A stretch of DNA of 64,000 bases, from the NCBI GenBank assembly GCA_902729315.2, contig LR746280.1, positions 495,001 through 559,000 of the forward strand, given 5' to 3'. This DNA comes from Spirodela intermedia. Taxonomy: Eukaryota > Streptophyta > Magnoliopsida > Alismatales > Araceae. The notes under the pieces were generated by a model that worked only from the letters and a program-made list of their open reading frames with translations, ran no database searches and was not told the DNA's origin. Made by a program: the position numbers and the translations under genes. How positions within the stretch are numbered: the stretch's first letter is position 1; each line of letters begins with the position of its first letter. Shown here one piece after another: positions 47,532 to 58,900 of the stretch.

Positions 47532-50500
47532 ATGTACGGATTCGAGGCTATGACCTTCAACATTCATGGGGGTTACCTCGAGGCCATTGTTCGGGGGCAT
47601 CGCTCGAGCCTCCTCACCGCCGCGGATTACAACAATTTATGCCAGTGCGAGTCCCTGGACGACATAAAGATGCATCTCTCCGCCACCGAGTACGGCCCTT
47701 ACCTCCAGAACGGTGAGTTCCTGTGTAGCCAATGTTTCTCTGGAACCCCTATTTGATAGCGTATCTGATTGAAGTTTTTGTTTTGAATCGATATTTCTAA
47801 ATTATTGTACTTAAAATCTCTCTCTAAATAACTCGATTGATCATAGATTTGTTGTAAATCTCCGACATCTCCATCAGGCCAGAAACATACAGTTGTTAAG
47901 ATAATTGATTGATTATGCGGATTTTTTTTATTTCATTTGAACATACGTTTAGAACTCGATGCATCTCAAATAACAGGCTGCATTCAAGCTCAGAAATGAA
48001 ATTTTCAGGCAGTATTTTTCTTTTGCCATGTCCTATGGGATCTGCATTTTCTATTTAATATACTTACTGTCGCGGTTGATAATTAGAGATCACGAGGGAT
48101 AGTAAAAATATGACCCCATAAATATTACAATTAATTGCATTCACTCTATATCGGTGATTCGTATCATTGCGTTGTTGGAATAGTTGTGGCTGAAATATGA
48201 GGCATTAATGTTAAGGCTATTATATATTCATTTTCGCTTCCTGGCGAAAATCAATTCTTGAAGTGATCCTCCTTTTTAGACAGTGTTGGAACATTCTTTT
48301 CCGGAAGAAGGTTCATTACAAAAAAATTGACTAGTATGGAAACGATCTTTTCAAAGTTTTGAGTGGTATTTTATTTTTTAAAATGACCTTTGCAAAGTTT
48401 TCGGGATCATTTTACCTTTTTGAATGAGGCTTCTCGATTACTTTATCCTTAAAAAAAAGAATTAAATTAGATTGGAAAAGAGTCCCCCATAATGGAAGCA
48501 AACTGAAATAGTTTTTCCTTTTTCGCAGTTCTCACAAATTGTTGTCTGTCGGTTTTTACTATGTCATGCCAATATTAACCTCTGCATCCATCTGACAGTT
48601 AGTATGATAAAAAAAATAGAACCACTTTCACCCATCCGTCAAAATGCTTACAGATCCTGAGTAACAGCCTGAGGAAAAACTGGAGAAGAATCATGATTAC
48701 ACATCACTTTCAACTCTTTGACTATGTTCTTCCATCCTAAAGAATGAATCTTGTGCACATGCAATATTGCGAGAAAAGTTTCACATGTATTTCCTCTTTA
48801 TGAATAAACGCTACCATTCTATATCATGTTTCATTTTTCGTAAATCTTTGGTTGATGCTCTCTAACTTGCAAAATGTTGTATAATTTTCATCTCGTATAA
48901 TTGAATAGAATCCATGCCTCTATCCCTCTCCTCTAATTGTGACATGCAAGCCAGTTTGATGTTTACTTTCTTAGATTTGGGAACTGGGTGTTATTATGTT
49001 GCTCTAATAACCATTAGTGTGGGACTTGGTTGTTCCCCTGCTTGCTTTCTTCTATCAAGTAAATGGGCTCCATAGTTAGCTTTTTGTAATAAACCACCAA
49101 TCTGTTACTGGTATGATCCTCCCATCTTGCATTAGCTTTTAATTTATTATTTTTAACAGATTTTCAATGAAATCATATCAATGCTGAGTGTCACGAGATA
49201 GTCATCAGTTTGCTACTTTGGAAAAGAATCCTCTATTGATCAATCGGCACTTTTCTCTTTTTTATGTTGGGTTTTAAAATGATATTTGAACATTTAGCTT
49301 GTAAATATTTCAGAGCCTTCACCTTTGCATACGACTACAATCGTGGAAAAATGCACTCTTAAGCTGGTCGATGAGTATAAGCACATGCTGTGTCAAGCTA
49401 CAGAGCCTCTGTCAACCTTTCTAGAGTACATAACGTATGTGATCCTTCTGGTTCTTTGAGTCATATATTCTGGAGATTGAAAAGGTGCGTCATAAACCAT
49501 CTGACTAAGGTGATTCAAAATATCTTTTCCAGGTATGGCCACATGATTGACAATGTTGTCCTTATTGTCACCGGCACATTGCATGAGAGAGATGTCCATG
49601 AGCTGTTAGACAAATGCCATCCTTTGGGCATGTTTGATAGGTACTTTTCTCATGTCCTTCTCCCTATTTTCCCAATTTTCTTTCACAACTTTTTTTTAAG
49701 GCAATCTTTTATTTTCTTCATCAGTATCGCTACTCTTGCCGTCGCAACAAACATGCGTGAGCTCTACCGATTGGTGCTTGTGGATACACCATTAGCTCCC
49801 TACTTCTCTGAATGCATCACCTCGGAGGTAATAGCTCTCTAGCATTAGTATCACCATACCATATTTTTTCAAATTATTTTTCTAACATGCTGGTCATGGA
49901 CTGTCAATAGGATCTGGACGACATGAACATTGAAATTATGAGAAACACTCTTTATAAGGCATACCTTGAGGACTTCAACAGATTCTGTCAGGTAAAGCCT
50001 GCCGAGTACCGCACTCAAGTAGTGACATGTGGTTGGACGGATATGTTTGTGATTCTTTATTACATGATCCATTATTTACTCTTCAGCTTTTTAATGCAGA
50101 CACTAGGTGGAGCCACTGCTGAGATAATGTCTGACCTCCTTGCCTTCGAGGCTGATAGAAGAGCTGTTAATATTACAATAAACAGGTGACGTCCTTCGAG
50201 AAGAAAAAAGATCTTAGACTGCTCCTTTTTCCAAATATATCCAGCCATCTTCTTTGATCTGAATTATCACTCAATTTTCAGTGAGGGTACATCTGAAATG
50301 TGATCGTTTGTCATTAATTTTGCAGTATTGGGACCGAGTTGACAAGAGATGACCGTCGAAAGCTCTATTCTAATTTTGGTTTACTGTAAGGATTATCGTT
50401 AATCTTTATGTTTTTTATCATATTTACCATTCGGCCTTTGATCATGATCAATTATTTTTTACTCTGTTTCCTTGCACATATCTGCCCGATAATAGATCAT

Positions 50501-51523
50501 AATTTTCCCCTGTAGTTATCCTTATGGTCACGAGGAACTTGCTATTTGTGAGGACATTGAGCAGGTAATCCTTGAACAAGATACTTTAATATCAGATATT
50601 GCCTCAGTAACTTGGAATTCTGAAATCAACATACATTGTTGCCGATTATCATTTGCCCTTGTATGATGCTTCCTGATGGTTTTATCCTGTGAGCAGTTCC
50701 TTTCGAAAGCAGAGTGTTTTACCGAATTTGGGTCGTCTTTCTCTGGATGAGGGCTTATGTTATATGTATTTATATACATTTATGCGCATCCGTATTACGT
50801 AAGTTGGAGAGATAAAGATATGGCTGTATTGACGTGGATTTCTCTTTTGGTATCGCTTGTAGGTGAGGGGTGTAATGGAGAAGTATCCCCCTTACCAGTC
50901 GATCTTCGCCAAAGTGTCATATGGAGAGAGCCAGTTGCTGGACAATGCCTTCTATGTTGAAGAGGTCAAGAGGCTCTGCTTGGCGTTTGAACAGCAGGTA
51001 ACTCAGCTCTCAATAATACTCCCGAAAGCTGCAAAATAGCCCATTCCGAGATCAGCTGTCCTTTAAAACCATTAGACCTCGATGGATTCCATGCCTGGCC
51101 TTACCCTTTATCTCAGAGAGAGAGAGAGGGAGAGAGAGAGGGGGAGAGAGAGGGAGGGAGGGAGGGAGAGAGACGGAGAGAGAGAGAGAGAGAGAGAGAG
51201 AAGCAGGATCCTATCATAGCATGAAGCTGGTTCGAACTGGATCTGGGTTGGGTCGATTTCCCTCTCTAGAAATACTTTGGTTTCGAGGCCCAAGACCGGA
51301 TTAGAGACAAGGATCGGTGGGGTTCCATTGACTCGCCCCCCCCCCCTCTTTTCATCTCTCTCTCTCTCTCTAAAACTCTCTCCTTGTGCAGTTTCATTAT
51401 GCAGTGTTCTTCGCCTACATTCGACTGAGAGAGCAGGAGATCCGAAATCTCATGTGGATATCAGAGTGCGTGGCGCAGAACCAGAAGTCCAGGGTCCACG
51501 ACAGCGTTGTGTTCATATTCTAG
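47532..51523 (+). CDS. VHA-d: V-type proton ATPase subunit d
   Basis: Subunit d caps the membrane c-ring and couples it to the central stalk of the vacuolar proton pump. Exons: 47532-47712, 49314-49434, 49533-49640, 49725-49827, 49911-49991, 50100-50185, 50326-50385, 50516-50564, 50863-50997, 51392-51523; 1056 nt, 351 aa, the exact size of plant subunit d. All phases agree. Start [17 protein letters not shown] and the end [10 protein letters not shown] are highly conserved in the family. The first intron is 1.6 kb. The intron before the last exon carries a (GA)n tract (about 51116-51200) and ends with (CT)n plus a short acceptor. The 3' part of this gene is duplicated as a broken copy at 53405-53942. 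Confidence 0.96.
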
Positions 51524-51847
51524 CTTCATCTGCCACCTCCTTCCCGCAGCCTTCCTCCCCGGTCGACCATTTCCATGGATTGATGGTTAATAATCCCTCT
51601 GTTCCTCTCCCTATTACGGTGGAGGAAGAACCTTGAAGACCATAGTTTGTTCCAGTGCTTGTAACTCGTGAGTTATAAAGATCATCCTGCGTTCATATTG
51701 CAGTGCTTGCTCTCTCTCTCTCTTCCTCGTCGTCTTCCTCCAGTTCCTTTCCTTGCTCTCTTCGTCAACCGCCCTTTTCCTTAGTATGGTAGAGGCTGGA
51801 AGAGAAGGCGAGGAGTACAAAAGACGCTGGTGGAAAAGAAGCAGCTC

Positions 51848-51903
<56 letters not shown>

Positions 51904-52340
51904 TTGAACTCCTTAAGAATATCCAAATAGCAAACAGTAACAATGAATGAATCACTGCATGTTTTGACATACATGTTCCCAACGCTGAGAGTACTCTCTA
52001 AGATTCGGATTTGTAAGCAATATTGCATCGAATAACGGGAATAAAGTATCGTCGTGATCTTTAATTCTAGCCCAGTATTCTTAATAAATTTTGTATTTGT
52101 CATCTTTGGTAGAATGATTTCTATCGGGATTTCTATCAGACGTGGAAAACGAAGCTACGAGATGGGGGGGGGGAGAGGACGGGGCTCCGGGAGCCGCACA
52201 TAAGTGTAAACATGTCTTCTTTTTTTTATGTTCATCAACAGTTCACATTTCTCCAGCGCCGGCTCCTCCCATCCCACTTCAGCTGGGGAGGAAGTAATCT
52301 CTGGCCATCATTACTTCTCAGTCTAAAAACAGGGCATCGG
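51524..52340. other. VHA-d 3' flank, microsatellites and first copy of a dispersed repeat
   Basis: 3' UTR to about 51710, then (CT)n, about 140 bp of unknown DNA, (GA)n at 51854-51899, and the first copy of a repeat (about 51900-52162) found again at 53224 and 55588. A G-run lies near 52163-52180. No gene is visible. Confidence 0.6.
51900..52162. repeat. Dispersed repeat, copy 1
   Basis: It shares blocks with copies at 53224-53403 and 55588-55864: a CCAAATAGCAAA-like start, a GAGAGTACTCT(C/T)TAAG block, an ATATTG-ATCGAATAA-GGGAA block, and an end resembling ATTTCTATCGGGATTTC-TATCAGACGT. Always next to a (GA)n tract. Family not identified; it may be an old LTR or MITE-like element. Confidence 0.65.
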
Positions 52341-52838
52341 TCAATGTGCGAGAGTTTCGGCCGTGGACGACGGCAGGGAGCTGCCAATAGCGTCCGGGAG
52401 GGGCTCGCGATATATGAAGAACGTGTAGACACCCGCTAAGGCCGTCGCTCCGGCTACCATCCAGACCACGGCGGCGAGCGCCGGGGGCAGCATCTCCGCG
52501 ACCCGGAACGCGAACATGCCGTTCAGGATCAGGGAGAGGAGCCACACGGCGAACTTGAGCCGCTTCTCTTCCGCGGTGGTGCCGGCTCCGGCGCCACCGC
52601 GGGGCAACCCGTCCAACCTCCGCAGGCACCAGAACAACAACAGGAGAGCCACGTAGGCGGAAACGATGAATGAGACGGTGGAAAGGTCGGCCCACGCCCG
52701 GTGGACTGCCTGACCGGTGGTGAAGGTGAGGAAGAAGAAGACAAGGGCAGGAATCCCAGAGAATGACTGCCCATCTGGGGAATGAGGCGAAGGGGGCTCC
52801 TCTAGGAGCGATTCTGGGTCGACCTTAGTGGAATACAT
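52341..52838 (-). CDS. Small four-helix membrane protein, function unknown
   Basis: Intact single-exon frame of 165 aa starting MYSTKVDPES with a true ATG. Four hydrophobic segments are visible: residues about 29-46 (IPALVFFFLTFTTGQAV), 55-72 (VSFIVSAYVALLLLFWCL), 96-113 (FAVWLLSLILNGMFAF) and 121-142 (LAAVVWMVAGATALAGVYTFF). A short Gly/Ala-rich loop joins helices 2 and 3, and the tail is polar. I recall similar uncharacterised proteins in monocots but know no function. Three broken relatives lie at 54063-54428, 54585-54805 and about 62990-63522, all on the same strand, making this the only apparently working member here. Confidence 0.7.
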   Translation of the reverse strand: MYSTKVDPESLLEEPPSPHSPDGQSFSGIPALVFFFLTFTTGQAVHRAWADLSTVSFIVSAYVALLLLFWCLRRLDGLPRGGAGAGTTAEEKRLKFAVWLLSLILNGMFAFRVAEMLPPALAAVVWMVAGATALAGVYTFFIYREPLPDAIGSSLPSSTAETLAH

Positions 52839-53223
52839 TCCTGCAGCACAGAACGTGTGTCGATGGCACGCAAGCCCGCATCAGCAAAAGAGGAAGAAGT
52901 AGCAGTAGAAGCCCGTAGGCATATGTTCGGAGCGGAGGGAGATATCCCGTTATATGAGGGTAGGGGATTGATGAGACCCACCACGCGGCTCTAGAAAAAA
53001 TGGTTTTAGGATCACGGTGCGTTTCCTAGCAATTTCATTGTATCTACGGGGCATCGACGACCGATGAAAGAACGAGACTTGGTCGACCGGAGAGCACAAA
53101 AGCGTGTTGACCAGACGAGGCCCCCGCTAGGTGGAGGGCTACGAGTCGGAGAGAGAGAGAGGATGAGGTCTGCTCTTCCGGGGGGAGGCGGCGGAGAGAG
53201 CTTCGGTTGCAGAGACTCTCCTT
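52839..53223. other. Upstream region of the small membrane protein gene
   Basis: Presumed promoter. Sequence just upstream of the ATG (GTGTGTCGATG and CCCGCATCAGCAA) recurs upstream of the pseudogene at 54428. No gene is visible. Confidence 0.5.
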
Positions 53224-53403
53224 GGTGGATATAAATTGTGAAAACAACAAAACTTTATGAAATCAGAGCGTATATATGAAATGCATTTTTCCCAATTATG
53301 AGAGTATTCTTTAAGAGCTGATTCGATGAAATTGTTTCTCGGAGAAAAAGGTTTCGTCTTTCTGTGAAATATTGTATCGAATAATGGGAAGTAAGCATCG
53401 ATG
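53224..53403. repeat. Dispersed repeat, copy 2
   Basis: Second copy of the repeat described at 51900. It ends abruptly at about 53403, where sequence from VHA-d exon 9 begins, so the V-ATPase fragment joins within the repeat. Closest to copy 3 in the CTTTCTGTGAAATATTGTAT block. Confidence 0.65.
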
Positions 53404-53404
53404 G

Positions 53405-53942
53405 CTTCTATGTTGAAGAGGTCAAGAGGCTCTGCTTGGCGTTTGAACAGCAGATAACTCAGCTCCAAATAATACTCCATGAGTTTCTACCGAAAGCTGC
53501 AAATAGCCCATCAGAGCTCAGCTGTCCTTTAAAACCATTAGACCTCGATCGATCCCATGCCTGGCCTGACCCGTTATCTCAGAGAGAGAGAGCGAGAGAG
53601 AGAGAGGGAGGGAGGGAGGGGGAGAGAGAGGGAGGGAGGGAGGGAGGGAGGGAGGGAGGGAGGGAGAGAGAGAGGGATCCTATCAAAGCATGAACCTGAA
53701 GATTCATTATGCAGTTTCATTATGCGGTGTTCTTGTGCAGTTTCATTATGTGGTGTCTTCGCCTACATTCGACTGAGAGAGCAGAACCAGAAGTCAAGGG
53801 TCCACGACGGCGTTGTGTTCATATTCTAGCTTCATCTGCCACCTCCTTCCTGCAACCTTCCTCCCCGGTCAATCATTTCCATGGATTGATGGTTAATAAT
53901 CCCTCTGTTCCTCTCACTATTATGGTCGAGGAAGAACCTTGA
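53405..53942 (+). pseudogene. Broken duplicate of the VHA-d 3' end
   Basis: It begins within exon 9 (GGCTTCTATGTTGAAGAGG, matching about 50948), continues through intron 9 with its (GA)n tract, and includes the last exon and 3' UTR. The exon 9 donor is destroyed (GTAACT became ATAACT). The start of the last exon is internally repeated (TTTCATTATGCGGTG-type copies near 53710-53755), and about 39 nt encoding the [13 protein letters not shown] segment are missing. The frame still ends FIF and stop at 53827-53829. No promoter or upstream exons, so not functional as subunit d. Confidence 0.88.
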
Positions 53943-54014
53943 AGACCGCAGTTTATTCCAGTGCTTGTAACTTGTGAGTTATAAAGATCGCCCTGCGTTC
54001 ATATTTCAGTGCTT

Positions 54015-54060
<46 letters not shown>

Positions 54061-54062
54061 TT
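53943..54062. repeat. Duplicated VHA-d 3' UTR and (CT)n tract
   Basis: 53943-54015 matches 51637-51710, and a (CT)n tract at 54015-54057 follows at the same relative place, then joins directly to a truncated membrane-protein pseudogene. The microsatellite marks the rearrangement junction. Confidence 0.8.
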
Positions 54063-54428
54063 GTAGCGGGGAAGCACCTCCGCTACCCGGAACGAGAACA
54101 TGCCGTTTAGGACCGGGGAGAGGAGCTATACCGCGAACTTGAGCCGATTCCGTTCCGCCGCGGCGGTGGCGTCGCCGCCGCTGGCGCGGGGCAAATTATC
54201 CAACGTACGCAGGCACCAGAAGAGCGCGAGGAGAGTAGAGTAGGCGGAGACGATGAATGAGACGATGGAGTGGTCGGCCCACGCCCTATAGACGGCCTGA
54301 CCGCTGCTGGAGATGAGGAAAAGGAAGGCAATGCCAGGAATCCAAGGGAATGAGGTCTGCTCCTCCGCGGGAGGCGGCGGAGAGGGCTTCGTTATCAGAG
54401 ATTCAGGGTCAGCCTTAGAGGAATACAT
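54063..54428 (-). pseudogene. Small membrane protein pseudogene, nonsense and 3' truncation
   Basis: From an ATG at 54428 the frame follows the intact protein at 52838 (MYSSKADPES, then GQAVYRAWADHS and LFWCLRTLDNLPR) until KFAV. There the conserved Trp codon is TAG at 54126-54128. Homology continues a further 20 codons (NGMFSFRVAEVL) before the sequence runs into (CT)n at 54057. It lacks the last helix. Confidence 0.85.
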
Positions 54429-54584
54429 CCCTGCTACACAGGCCGTGTGTCGATGATAATGGCGCCCAAGCAAAAGAAGTCCCGCATCAGCAAGGGGCAA
54501 ATTTTCGGGGCGGAGAGAGAAGGTCACCACTGAACATCAAGGCGCACAGAACGTAGACAATAATTTGTTCTTTAAAAATTATGT

Positions 54585-54805
54585 TTACGGAGAGATCGTC
54601 ATCTCCACATCGTCCGGCGGCCTTGCCGGTTGATCTGTGCCGGCGTCACCGTCGAGGGGCTCGCGATATATGAAGAAGACGTAGAAACCCGGCTGGGTCG
54701 TCGCTCCGATTCGCATCCAGACCATGGCGGCGAGCGCCGGGGGAAGCATCTCCACGACCTGGAACGAGAACATACCGTTGGGGGCCAGTTGAGACCCGAA
54801 CAACC
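54585..54805 (-). pseudogene. Small membrane protein gene fragment, 3' half
   Basis: About 65 codons matching the C-terminal half of the intact protein (NGMFSFQVVEMLPPALAAMVW, then GFYVFFIYREPLDGDAG) to a stop at 54585-54587. The upstream in-frame sequence to 54962 has no ATG and only faint resemblance (a WAD motif). Likely a fragment joined to retroelement DNA. Confidence 0.7.
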
Positions 54806-54889
54806 CAAATGTGCTTAATAGGAAAGAGGTCCCGAAGAAGTCGGCCCAGCCCAGGAATAAGGCAAAGGGGACAAATGCACGTGGGAGCC

Positions 54890-55152
54890 TGCAGGACAGG
54901 AGACGTGTGCGGCGGATGGAATTCGGCGGGGAACTGTGGCAGACCCGACAACGACGGAGCACGGCAAGGCTCAGGTCCCGTCGGACCCGATCGGAGTGAG
55001 CCGAGAGGCGGTCGCCGACGCCAGAGGGCTTCGGCTATAAGGAGGGGCCGAGCGGCCACAGGAAGAGGAGGTCGGAAGAACCTCGTGAAGACTCCGTGCG
55101 GAGTGCGCCCTCTCGAATCGGCGACCCCAAGACCTGAGAGGTCTTGGTTATT

Positions 55153-55197
<45 letters not shown>

Positions 55198-55374
55198 CCC
55201 CCGGATCCCTCGTCGATTATCGTCCTCTCTTCCTCTCTCTCGCCAACCTCTCAGCCGTTCACTGCCTTCCGGCAGGAGTTACCCGGAGCCCCAGGCTTCC
55301 GGAGTTTTGTATCAGACCAGTTTGTTTATCAAACTCGTCCGTATTTTGACACCTCGGACAGAGGGTCGTCATCA
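54890..55374 (+). mobile_element. Probable 5' LTR of an LTR retrotransposon
   Basis: The right end is set by CA just before a primer-binding site at 55377. Inside are a TATA-like GGCTATAAGG near 55032, a small palindrome CCAAGACCT-GAG-AGGTCTTGG at 55127-55147 and a (CT)n tract at 55156-55191. The left edge is a guess, since I cannot see a matching second LTR or target-site duplication in the window. Confidence 0.45.
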
Positions 55375-55376
55375 AT

Positions 55377-55540
55377 TGGTATCAGCACAGCCACGCTTAT
55401 ATGGGGCCCAAACCCTCCGATCCCAAGCTCGACTCTCTCGAGAAAGAGCTGGAGGATTTCCGGCTCCTCACCAGCAATGAACTGACGGCTTCGTTAGCAG
55501 AGATTCTCGGTCGATCTCGGTGGGTTCCATCCCGTCTGGG
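55377..55540 (+). mobile_element. Primer-binding site and truncated gag start
   Basis: TGGTATCAG at 55377-55385 matches the usual plant initiator-Met tRNA primer-binding site core. Sixteen bases later an ATG (55401) opens MGPKPSDPKLDSLEKELEDF, the kind of charged helical start seen in Ty3/gypsy gag proteins. The frame dissolves into (GA)n at about 55545, so only the element's 5' end survives. Confidence 0.55.
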
Positions 55541-55587
55541 CTATGGAGAGAGAGAGAGAGAGAGAGAGATACAGACAGACAGAGATG

Positions 55588-55864
55588 GAAATAAATTGTG
55601 AAATTCATTTCATTTCACTCTTTGAGAACATCAAAATAGCAAATACATAACAATTTATGAAATCACAGAATATTGTGGAATACATTTTCCCAATTACGAG
55701 ATTACTCTTTAAGAACTGATTCGATGTTTTTCGGAAAACAAAGATTTCGCCTTTCTGTGAAATATTGTATCGAATAATGGGAACAAGGCATCGGCGTGAT
55801 CATTTTTAGTTTAAATTATTTCTGTCGGGATTTCGTATCAGACGTAGGAGACGAAACTACGAGA
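55588..55864. repeat. Dispersed repeat, copy 3
   Basis: Third copy of the repeat described at 51900. It is again preceded by (GA)n and ends in TTTCTGTCGGGATTTCGTAT and CAGACGTAGGAGACGAAACT, like the end of copy 1. It sits about 130 bp upstream of the F-box/WD40 start codon and so may contribute to its promoter. Confidence 0.65.
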
Positions 55865-55991
55865 AAAATAGTGGATAATTGAATCCAGATTTCGCGGGTT
55901 CTTGCTGCTCCCTTGCCGGCTAGCCTTCACATCTCCCTTTTTCATCCCCGTCTCCTCTTTCCATTCGTCGGAATCAACTGCGGCTTTGCGG

Positions 55992-58900
55992 ATGGACGAC
56001 ACGCCGCTGCCTCGTACAGCGGCGGCGCTGGCGACCCCGAGCGGCTCGAGGACGGTCCCGGACGTCGGCTACGACGCCCTTACACACTGCGCTGCCTTCC
56101 TAGGTATGCGAGATCTCGCGAGGATGGCCATGACCTGCAAGTTGTTCCGCCAGGTCGCGTACTCCGATTCCATCTGGCGCCGACTGTTCAGGTGCCCCCT
56201 CACCTCCGCCGCCTCAAATTTCTGGTTTTCTTTGATTCGGTGTCTTTAGTTTCATCGCTGTTCCACCTCCACAACCATTTTTCAGATTTATACTCATCTT
56301 TTTGCATGGATCAATCCTCAGAGAGAGCTGGCCGCAGAATTTCATACCCCTCGAAGCATCCGGTGCAAGGGCAGCGTATTTGGCTAGGAACGCTGCAATT
56401 CAACAGTTTAGATTTGATGATCCCCTGAAATTCAATATTCCTGCGTATGCATTGCCTCACAGCCATCTATTATTCGACAAAGACGATGTCATTCTCGCAC
56501 AGGTAATTGTTAAAAACTCGTCATGTACATGATTCTGTGTCACTATTCTTGAGAATTTCCTAATGTCCAGAGGTGCCATGATGAACTAGACAGATACCAA
56601 AGATATTACAGAGCGGCAGTCATTACCCTTTCGAGTAGGTTTTGAAGGGTCATGAATTGATATCATTTCCCTCTGATTTAATACAAGAACTAATAGACCG
56701 TGGTTGCGCGCTCTGTGATATCCACGAAGGATTTCCTCTGGCCTGTATGATCACTCCCATAGAGCCCTCCGTTTCTCATGCCCTTGCTGGGAAAGGTTCC
56801 TGGTTCAGATGGTTGATCCCTGGTTCTTGTCGGATTTGCTCGTCTCTGGAGATCTCTGATGGAAACCATTCATCCCACTCTTTGCATCAATCTCTGGTCA
56901 CTTTATTTCTAGGATATTATAGCGCATTCTCTGTGATTAACTCACGATGAATTCTCTCAGCATTTTTCTGCAATTGAAGGAATTTTGATGTTGTTTAAAT
57001 CTTCTTTATTAGGGTTCAACACTCCAAATCCTGAAGGTTGATACATCAAGCAGTGAAACAGCACGTGCGACGCTGCGGGCTCACAATGCAAGGATTACCT
57101 GCGTGAGGTGAATTTGGTGCTCTTGGAATGTTATTGAATCATCGCTGGCGTGATCCCTGTTTTGCAGCTTCTCACAGCATCAGATGCATGTTCCATTTGC
57201 CGCTTCATATGGTGTTTTGATCTGTGGATGGTCTCTCGATCCAGCTTGCCTGGATTTCATGGCATTTCTTCTGTCGAAATTTACAAAATATTAGAGTTGA
57301 GACGCATTCTTTCTCCCCCCAAGTCTCAATTTAATTTTTTCCATGGACATGGCCCTCAAGTTCATTAACATAAATTAATGGTAACTCTCCATAGAAGATC
57401 ATCCATGGCTAGATAATTATAATTTCTGAAGTAGATAGACCGAAGATATTCACTCATAAAAACAGGAAAATGATCCCAGAAGGTGATTTCTGAATGGATT
57501 ATTTTTACTTGATTTTGGGAAAACTCAAAACTTTGTGAATGCGAGGAGAATCCATGATCTGTTTTATTGGAATTAACGCCTCCACGTTTTAGTCGCTTTG
57601 ACATTTAACATCATGAACACATTTCCCAATATGCAGGACGATTTTAAGATTGGAGATTGATCCTGCCGATGATAACCCGCTGTTTTTCAAGCACTGAATT
57701 GATTCTTGAAGCTTTTTGACGATCCATTCTGAATGTTTTCAAGAGATATTTCGCATTACTATTTAATTTATAAATAAATAAATCTGCTCCATCTCCATCC
57801 AGGTGGAAGTAGACAGGATATATCAAAACGCAAAGACTAACACAACGACTAACTTTCTCAGTTCGGCACTTGAATTATCCAGATATTCTACACTTTTCTC
57901 CCTTTATTTTTAAGTCATATTGAAGAAGTTCCAGCTGATGTTAAATCTTTCACAGTTCAAAGATTTACACAGTTGTATCATTCAGTTTTGGAACTCACTG
58001 TCTAAGAACATGCATATGCAGAGAGCCGTTTGTAGAGGATCAATTCCCATTCTTGATGAAATTTAATTCATTTCTTGCTCATAAATTGTTTTTCTTGTTA
58101 ACCTTTTTTATGATTTTTTTCTTTTGTGGAACAGATTGTTCCCTCTCAGTGACACATTTTTATTTCGAAATGAGGCGCAGAAGAATGAAAATGTCCTGGT
58201 AACCTCAAGTTCAGATCATACGATTCGTCTATGGTGGAAGGTACTTATAATCCTCTTGATAAGCCACTACCACTGTTACAATCTGCTAAATAATTTTTAC
58301 TAATTCTCCCAATGTTTGATATTTTCTCGATTTTTTGTGAGCACGAGCCAACATTTTCAAATGCATATGAATCAACTAAATACTTGGTATGTAAAGCAAT
58401 ACCATCCTGAGAAGTCATCATTTCTGGTGATTTCACAATCGCTCATGGTTTTTTTTTATGGTTCTAGTTAAGAATTTTCATTGATTTATTTTTTGACGGA
58501 GAACATATCTGCCTGAGAGTTGACGATCGAATCATTTCGGATCAAGAGCGGGGTAAATGTTCTACCTCTTTCTCTGCAGGGTCGCTCCCAACGTTGTTTC
58601 AAGGGTCATAATGTCCCAGTAACAACCCTGGCCGATGGGTTGCTGGGAAAATCCGGGACGAAGCTGCTCGCCAGTGGAGGAGAAGATGGCAGCGTCCGAC
58701 TGTGGTCCTTCAGCTCGAGTGGCAAACGTCAACCTCTGGTGGCCACACTCCATGGCCACGAGAGACCCATCTCTTTCTTGACAGTTGCTGGGTATGATCT
58801 TGGCCTACTCCTCTCCCAGTCAATTTCATATTAGTTACCATCATTTCGTAATCATAATCTATATTCTGTCCACAACATCATCTCTGATGCGTCCGAATTC

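Noticed and set aside
54809-55480. 223-codon plus-strand frame
   Set aside because: It crosses a pseudogene edge, an LTR and a (CT)n tract; composition is Arg/Gly/Ser noise and other frames explain the sequence better.
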